Under the pieces are notes generated by a model. The model was not told the DNA's origin, did not search any database, and saw only the letters and a program-made list of their open reading frames with translations. Positions 5,771 through 9,515 of a stretch of DNA of 9,515 nucleotides are shown here, one piece after another. The stretch's first letter is position 1. The number at the start of each line of letters is the position of its first letter. The stretch spans positions 1 to 9,515 of the forward strand of contig JBKPCV010000067.1 in NCBI GenBank assembly GCA_046727575.1, read 5' to 3'. This DNA is from DASPTH01 sp046727575 (lineage in GTDB: Bacteria; Actinomycetota; Acidimicrobiia; IMCC26256; DASPTH01). A program made the position numbers and the translations under genes.

Positions 5771-5869
5771 TGCCCTCCCTACCTCGATGCGCGGGCGTCG
5801 GCGACGGGGTGACCCCTGGCAATGGATGTGCTCGTGGTGGGCACACAACTCGAGCGATGGGAGACTGAG

Positions 5870-6220
5870 ATGACGGTGGTTTCGACCTTGGACGTGATGG
5901 ACCTGACGGCGTCGGAGTACCGAACGATCCTCGATGAGCTCGGCGTCGAAGAACATCCTGCAGCAGGCATCTACTTGCACGTGACGCTGCCGACGGAGTT
6001 TGGATTCCGGATCATCGAAATCTGGGACCATGAAGAGGGTTTCGAAGACTTCGTCCAGCGGCGACTACGACCGGCGGCCGAGAAGGTCGGCATCGAGCGT
6101 GAGATGAACATCACGATCGAGCCCCTGCACAACCTCTTCGGTCCTCGACTCGCCGAACTACCGGGTCTGGTCTCGGGCCTACCAGGAGCGCCGCACTCCC
6201 GTTCTGCGGGCCGAACTTGA
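5870..6220 (+). CDS. Small dimeric alpha/beta-barrel (ABM-like) protein
   Basis: The predicted protein has 116 residues. Residues 1-92 show the order beta (TVVSTLDVM), helix (TASEYRTILDELG), beta (GIYLHVTLPTEFGFRIIEIW), helix (EGFEDFVQRRLRPAAEKVG), beta (MNITIEPLHNLF). This matches ferredoxin-like dimeric barrel proteins related to antibiotic-biosynthesis monooxygenases and stress-responsive A/B-barrel proteins, including the final pattern E-x-x-P-L-HN-x-F. Members bind or oxidise small aromatic molecules, or are of unknown function; no cofactor site can be assigned. The ATG at 5870 is preceded by GGGAG (5859-5863) with a 6-base gap and beats the ATG at 5822, which lacks one. Residues after about 93 (Pro, Gly, Ser, Arg-rich) look like a non-conserved tail. 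Same strand as the DJ-1/PfpI gene and possibly co-transcribed. Confidence 0.65.
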   Translation: MTVVSTLDVMDLTASEYRTILDELGVEEHPAAGIYLHVTLPTEFGFRIIEIWDHEEGFEDFVQRRLRPAAEKVGIEREMNITIEPLHNLFGPRLAELPGLVSGLPGAPHSRSAGRT

Positions 6221-6586
6221 TCCAACAGAAGAGACCGAGACCACGACCAAAACGTGGACCGATCCGTCCCACGCATGCTGCGGCGCCTGAGCCGGACGAA
6301 GCGGACACGAGGGATTTCGACTCGAGAGAGAAGTAATGAGTCCATCGCGTGATCCGCGACTTCCGTTCTCGGTCGTCATTCCTCAGATCGTCGATGACGA
6401 AAACTTCACCGACGTATCGAAGTCTCGGCGGCACCGGGCGGGCTCAACCCCTGTTGCCCGCATCGGCTGTTCGCTCTACGACGCGCTCGATCGCCGGGTG
6501 TGCTGCTCGAGGACCTGAGCACTCAGACGTTCCACTCGGACAACGTGCTCGCGGTCTACGGACCACGCGTCTCGGGAGGAGAGAAA
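6221..6586. other. Intergenic region before the NmrA-type gene
   Basis: No supported gene. It holds repeat copy 2 and, about 55 bp after it, a 60-codon frame (6336-6518) that starts ATG behind the purine-rich GAGAGAGAAG. Its product (MSPSRDPRLPFSVVIPQIVD...) matches nothing I know. A weak promoter candidate, TTGCCC (6454-6459), 17 bp, TACGAC (6477-6482), could serve the NmrA-type gene with a leader of about 100 bases. Confidence 0.35.
6251..6279 (+). repeat. 29-bp palindromic repeat, copy 2
   Basis: It starts AACGTGGAC, has CGATCCG in the middle and ends TCCCACGCATGCT. It differs from copy 1 (3626-3654) only at 6260 and 6265, the two bases flanking the central GATC. The dyad core is GGACnGATCnGTCC (6256-6269). 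Similarity outside the 29 bases is slight. Confidence 0.7.
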
Positions 6587-7441
6587 ATGATCCTGGTCAT
6601 CGGCGGGCGGAGCAAGATCGGTTCTGCGCTCCTACACGAGCTTGCATCACGAGGTGAACCCACGAGGGCGCTCACGCGTTCGCATGAGGTGGGAGCTGCA
6701 TTTCCCGACCGGGTGGAGAGTGTGGTCGGCGATCTCGGGGAGAGCGCCTCGTTGCGCGATGCGATGGAGGGCGTGGACCGGGTGTTTCTCCTGTGTGGGC
6801 CCACACCCAACGAGGTGGAGTTCAACCAGCACGCGATCGACGTCGCCCGCGAAATGGGAGTCGCGTTGTTGGTTCGGAGCTCCATCCTGGGGGCCGACCC
6901 GTTGTCCGAGGCGACGTTCGGCCGCGATCACGGAATCTGCGACGAATACCTGCGTTCTTCTGGTGTCCCTCATGTGATCGTCCGGCCCAATCTGTTCCTT
7001 CAAAACGTTCCCGAGACGACCATCCCGTCCATCGGGGCAGACGGGCGCTTCTACCTCAACGCTGGAACCGCTCGCATCTCGATGGTGGACACGCGTGACG
7101 TCGCCGCAGTCGCGGCTGCCGTCCTGACCGGATCGGGCGAGGTAGGCGTCACGTGCGAGGTCACGGGACCGGAAGCGCTGTCCTATGGCGACGTCGCAGC
7201 CAGGCTCGCCACGGCGCTCGGCAAGGAGGTGACGTATGTCGACACGCCCGACTCCTCCGCGCGCACCGCTCTGGCCGGATTCGGCTTGAGCGAGTGGATG
7301 GTGGGCGCGCTTGTGGATCTGTACCAGGACTACCGCCGCTCGGGCACCAACGGGTACGCCGCGGCAGTCACCGACACGGTCGCTCGTCTGGCGGGCCATC
7401 CGGCACGCTCGCTGGACAATCTCCTGAGTGATCAACGGTGA
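6587..7441 (+). CDS. NmrA/SDR-type NAD(P)-binding protein
   Basis: The predicted protein has 284 residues. It opens with a Rossmann strand-turn-helix (MILVIGGRSKIGSALLHELA), then PTRALTRS, VESVVGDLGESASLRDAMEG, VDRVFLLCGP, VALLVRSSILGA, GVPHVIVRPNLFLQN (about 127-140) and ISMVDTRDVAAVAAAVL (about 164-180). This order is diagnostic of atypical short-chain dehydrogenases of the NmrA/quinone-oxidoreductase-2 group, which bind NAD(P)(H) and act as redox sensors or reductases of quinones or other electrophiles. The nucleotide-binding loop is GGRSKIG rather than the usual GATGxxG. No Tyr-x-x-x-Lys catalytic pair is evident, as is common in this group. The start is well supported: GGAGGA at 6575-6580, six bases before the ATG. 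The TGA stop is followed 41 bp later by the SRPBCC gene, probably in the same transcript. Confidence 0.85.
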   Translation: MILVIGGRSKIGSALLHELASRGEPTRALTRSHEVGAAFPDRVESVVGDLGESASLRDAMEGVDRVFLLCGPTPNEVEFNQHAIDVAREMGVALLVRSSILGADPLSEATFGRDHGICDEYLRSSGVPHVIVRPNLFLQNVPETTIPSIGADGRFYLNAGTARISMVDTRDVAAVAAAVLTGSGEVGVTCEVTGPEALSYGDVAARLATALGKEVTYVDTPDSSARTALAGFGLSEWMVGALVDLYQDYRRSGTNGYAAAVTDTVARLAGHPARSLDNLLSDQR

Positions 7442-7482
7442 GCCAAGTCAACGAGCTGCGATCCTCACCACAAGGAGGAGAT

Positions 7483-7923
7483 GTGTGGGCGTACGAGCAC
7501 AGCGTAGAGACTTTCGCGGCGCCAGAGGTTCTCTGGGAGTACTTGTCGGACGTCGGCGGGTGGCCACGATGGAACTCCGGCATTGAACGGATCGAGTTCG
7601 ACGGTCCGTTCGTGGTCGGCGCCACGTTCACGATGACTCCGCCGGGGCAGGAGGCCCTAGTGCTCCGCCTTGAGGAGGTTGAAGCGGGGCAGTCGTTCAC
7701 CGACGTCATGGATGCCGGCAACTTTGCGGTCCGGACCACCCATCGTCTCGAGCCGCTCGGATCCGGGCGCACGCGAGTCGTCTACCGAACTGAGATCACT
7801 GGTCCAGCCGCGGACGAGGTGGGTCCGCAGCTCGGCCCGGAGATCACCTCCGACTTCCCGGTGGTGCTCGCCGCGCTCATCGCATTGGCCGAGACGGGCT
7901 CATCGGATTTCAGCGCGGAGTGA
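7483..7923 (+). CDS. SRPBCC family (polyketide cyclase/START-like) protein
   Basis: The predicted protein has 146 residues. The helix-grip order is visible: WAYEHSVETFAAPEVLWEYL, DVGGWPRWNSGIERIEFDG (the W-x-x-W turn at about 27-30), FVVGATFTM, LVLRLEEVEAGQSFTDVM, THRLEPLGSGRTRVVYRTEI and a C-terminal helix DFPVVLAALIALAE. Such proteins enclose a hydrophobic ligand cavity; the ligand is unknown. The GTG at 7483 is chosen because AAGGAGG (7472-7478), the best ribosome binding site in the window, lies 4 bases upstream. A GTG at 7438 overlapping the NmrA-type stop would add 15 unstructured residues and has no such site. Its position directly after the NmrA-type gene suggests joint action on one small molecule. 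Confidence 0.85.
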   Translation: MWAYEHSVETFAAPEVLWEYLSDVGGWPRWNSGIERIEFDGPFVVGATFTMTPPGQEALVLRLEEVEAGQSFTDVMDAGNFAVRTTHRLEPLGSGRTRVVYRTEITGPAADEVGPQLGPEITSDFPVVLAALIALAETGSSDFSAE

Positions 7924-7970
7924 CGGTCGGGAGTAGGTGGCGTTCGGTCGTCGGCGTAGAGCAGGACACG

Positions 7971-7988
7971 GATCCGGTAGTCCGGATT
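7971..7988 (+). terminator. Hairpin 3' of the SRPBCC gene
   Basis: ATCCGG (7972-7977) and CCGGAT (7982-7987) pair around the 4-nt loop TAGT, extended by a G-T pair at 7971/7988. It lies about 48 bases after the TGA in the convergent interval. No T-tract, so moderate to low confidence. Confidence 0.4.
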
Positions 7989-8060
7989 GTGCGACCCAAC
8001 GATCGCTCTTCACGTACAACCTCGTGGGTCGACCGAATGCGGGAACCGCCGTCCACAATG

Positions 8061-8077
8061 GGGTCGTCGTGCGACCC
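8061..8077. terminator. Second hairpin in the convergent interval (GGGTCG / CGACCC)
   Basis: GGGTCG (8061-8066) pairs with CGACCC (8072-8077) around a 5-nt loop. It could end transcription from either side or be part of the recurring GGGTCG/CGACCC words found nearby. Confidence 0.3.
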
Positions 8078-8402
8078 TATGCAACCGTTCCCGTCGTCTT
8101 GGTTGTCGACGTCAGGGCGGTGCGCTCCACGACGGCTCAAGAGACGGGGTCGCGTTCGTGCTTCGGCTGCTGGCGTGGGTTATATCCACGCTCGGTGTTT
8201 GGTGAGCTCGTTGGTGATTTCGAGGAGTCGATCGCGACGCCGGGAAGTTTGTTGGCTTGAGGCCAGACCGCGCTGATGGTGAGGCGCTGCTGGTGGTGTG
8301 GCGAGGTCTACGGGGCGGACACCGCGGGGCAGTCGTTCGATGAGTGAGCTGACGACGAGGGCGACGCCTCAGCCGTCGAAGGCCGAGCGGCTGTGGGCGC
8401 GT

Positions 8403-9146
8403 CTACGCGGCGTCGCGTTGCAAGGTGGCGCGCCAGCCTGCAGCCGAGACCGCAATGGTCGAGCAGGCGAGCACGGCCAGGCCGGTCGCGATGGCCGGGA
8501 CCGTGTCGGCGAGTTGCGTGCCGGACGCGCTGATCGCCAGGCCCAATCCCGCGGCACCAGGGGTATAGCGCGCCGCGTCGGCGGGTAGGAGCTGCTCGAC
8601 AAGCAGTAGCCAGGCGCACAGGCCAACGAGCACTGGGATCTGGTTGCGCACGAGCGCGCCAACGCCGAGGCCGATCATCGCCCACAGCGCGGCCGCCACC
8701 ATGCCACCGAGCAGCAGCTGCGTGTAGTCGCTGCTCGTGAGCTGAATGGCGATGCCCCGCCCGGCGAGCGCCGCGCTCGCCGCGCCGGCCATGAGCCCTT
8801 CGGCGAAGAGACCGAAGACGAGTCCGACCAGGGCGCTCACCGCGAGCTTCGCTACAAGTACGGGCGAGCGTCGCGGGGTGACGAGGAATGTCGGGTGGAT
8901 GGTGCCGTAACGGAACTCGGCCGTGATCGCCAGCGCGCCAGCCAACGCAGCGAAGAGCATGCCGAGCCGGGTGCCGACCTCGAAGACGACGATCTGATCC
9001 GAACGGGTCGCAAGCTCGGACGCGGCGGGCGTGAGAACGTGCAGCGCGATGGCAAGCCCGACGAGGCCGAACATGCCAGCGAACAGAGCCAAAGTGGTTC
9101 CGGTGGAGCGTTGCTTGAGCAGCTCTGCGCGCAACTGGCCAATCAT
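8403..9146 (-). CDS. ABC-2 type transporter permease
   Basis: The predicted protein has 247 residues with a short cytoplasmic start (MIGQLRAELLKQRSTGTT) and about six hydrophobic segments, near residues 17-37, 58-75, 97-120, 143-165, 170-187 and 214-238. After the second segment comes EFRYGTIHPTFLVTPRRSPV, the conserved cytoplasmic loop of ABC-2/NatB-like exporter permeases. With the ATPase it would form a membrane exporter; the substrate is unknown (relatives move ions, lipids, peptides or antibiotics). The ATG overlaps the ATPase stop by four bases (ATGA), showing translational coupling, and GAAGGGG (9154-9160) lies 7 bases upstream as ribosome binding site. It is convergent to the SRPBCC gene and probably unrelated to that set. 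Confidence 0.85.
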   Translation of the reverse strand: MIGQLRAELLKQRSTGTTLALFAGMFGLVGLAIALHVLTPAASELATRSDQIVVFEVGTRLGMLFAALAGALAITAEFRYGTIHPTFLVTPRRSPVLVAKLAVSALVGLVFGLFAEGLMAGAASAALAGRGIAIQLTSSDYTQLLLGGMVAAALWAMIGLGVGALVRNQIPVLVGLCAWLLLVEQLLPADAARYTPGAAGLGLAISASGTQLADTVPAIATGLAVLACSTIAVSAAGWRATLQRDAA

Positions 9147-9515
9147 CGGGATTCCCCTTCGGTGAGCGCGAGGTAGACGTCTTCGAGCGACTGCCCGTTG
9201 CTTCCCAGCTGCTCGAGTGGCGCGTTCGCGAGGAGTCGACCGTGGTCGATGATCAGAACATGGTCGACGGTCTGGGCGACTTCGGCGAGCAGATGACTCG
9301 ACACCAACACGGTGCGGCCTCGCGCGGCGAGGTCGCGAAGGAACGTGCGCAGCCAGCGGACCCCGGCTGGGTCGAGGCCGTTCGCCGGCTCGTCCAGGAT
9401 CAGCAGCTGAGGGTCGCCGAGCAACGCCGTGGCGAGCCCCAGGCGCTGGCGCATCCCCAGCGAATAGGTCCCGACCCGCCGGCGCGCGGGCTCGGTGCCG
9501 AGCTCGACCAGGTCG
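9143..9515 (-). CDS. ABC transporter ATP-binding protein, C-terminal part (5' end outside window)
   Basis: The frame is open to the right edge of the window; 123 residues are visible, starting DLVELGTEPARRR. They include the ABC signature (YSLGMRQRLGLA), Walker B with the catalytic Glu (LLILDEPANGLDP), the D-loop and the switch His (VLVSSHLL), and end with VLIIDHGRLLANAPLEQL and SLEDVYLALTEGE, typical of exporter ATPases of the NatA/CcmA/drug-resistance type. The Walker A part lies beyond 9515. An internal ATG at 9454, within the signature motif, is not the start. It hydrolyses ATP to drive the permease encoded directly downstream with a 4-base overlap. Confidence 0.9.
   Translation of the reverse strand, partial: DLVELGTEPARRRVGTYSLGMRQRLGLATALLGDPQLLILDEPANGLDPAGVRWLRTFLRDLAARGRTVLVSSHLLAEVAQTVDHVLIIDHGRLLANAPLEQLGSNGQSLEDVYLALTEGESR

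Larger units (their letters stand above)
7924..8402. other. Convergent intergenic region between the SRPBCC and ABC permease genes
   Basis: No supported gene. It contains the two hairpins above, the 9-mer GTGCGACCC twice (7989-7997 and 8069-8077) and the palindrome GGTCGACC (8027-8034). On the minus strand 8180-8368 is open without an ATG, GTG or TTG start; its end (RRRDRLLEITNELTKHRAWI, then stop) looks protein-like and may be the tail of a lost gene, but I cannot name it. Confidence 0.4.

Noticed and set aside
6647..7435. Long minus-strand frame opposite the NmrA-type gene
   Set aside because: Antisense shadow; all recognisable motifs are on the plus strand. The frames opposite the nitrobindin-like (3903-4565) and DJ-1/PfpI (5282-6031) genes are rejected for the same reason.
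7438..7482. GTG at 7438, overlapping the NmrA-type stop, as start of the SRPBCC gene
   Set aside because: The overlap is tempting, but the added residues include the ribosome binding site AAGGAGG itself, which places the start at GTG 7483.
7937..8260. A 107-codon plus-strand frame in the convergent interval
   Set aside because: No ribosome binding site, irregular codon use, no family resemblance; it crosses two hairpins.
1..9515. CRISPR arrays, tRNA/rRNA genes, intact transposases or integrases
   Set aside because: Looked for on both strands; no regularly spaced repeats, cloverleaf-like segments or transposase motifs were seen.

Overview
The window is high-GC DNA with strong G/C preference at third codon positions, many GTG starts and Shine-Dalgarno-like sites. 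Its gene families (collagen-like protein with a two-cysteine C-terminal domain, NmrA, SRPBCC, nitrobindin-like, ABC-2 exporter) suggest a chromosomal segment of an actinobacterium. The genus cannot be told from the sequence. I saw no rRNA, tRNA, CRISPR array or intact insertion sequence.

Layout. (1) 1-306: the 3' end of a collagen-like protein. (2) 540-2603: a large putative glycoside hydrolase with a glutamine-amidotransferase-like domain near its C-terminus. (3) About 2700-4900: a region rich in broken genes. It holds an N-terminal piece of an MBL-fold hydrolase, a C-terminal piece of an SRPBCC protein, a C-terminal piece of a TetR-like regulator, a VapC-like PIN toxin with a stop and a frameshift, possibly a second PIN piece, and the DNA-binding part of a LysR regulator joined to an unrelated tail. 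The only intact gene here is a nitrobindin-like heme-barrel protein (3912-4487). (4) 5012-7923, plus strand: DJ-1/PfpI protein, small dimeric alpha/beta-barrel protein, NmrA-type NAD(P)-binding protein and SRPBCC protein. (5) 8403-9515, minus strand: an ABC-2 permease overlapping the gene of its ATPase, which runs off the window.

How the genes may work together (inference). The DJ-1/PfpI, alpha/beta-barrel, NmrA and SRPBCC genes, with the nitrobindin-like gene upstream, resemble a small-molecule or electrophile/redox-stress set. The first gene has a well-formed promoter candidate with two copies of the palindrome ACAAG-N5-CTTGT. One copy overlaps the -35 element and the other is centred about 24 bp further upstream, an arrangement like that of LysR-type regulators. 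The divergent LysR gene is itself broken.

The most notable non-coding signal is a 29-bp sequence present twice in the same orientation (3626-3654 and 6251-6279) with 27 of 29 bases identical. Its palindromic core is GGACnGATCnGTCC, and the two copies bracket 2.6 kb holding three intact genes. It could be a shared operator or a recombination footprint. I see no clear complete new defence or mobile system; the value here is in the repeats, the operators and the pattern of gene decay.
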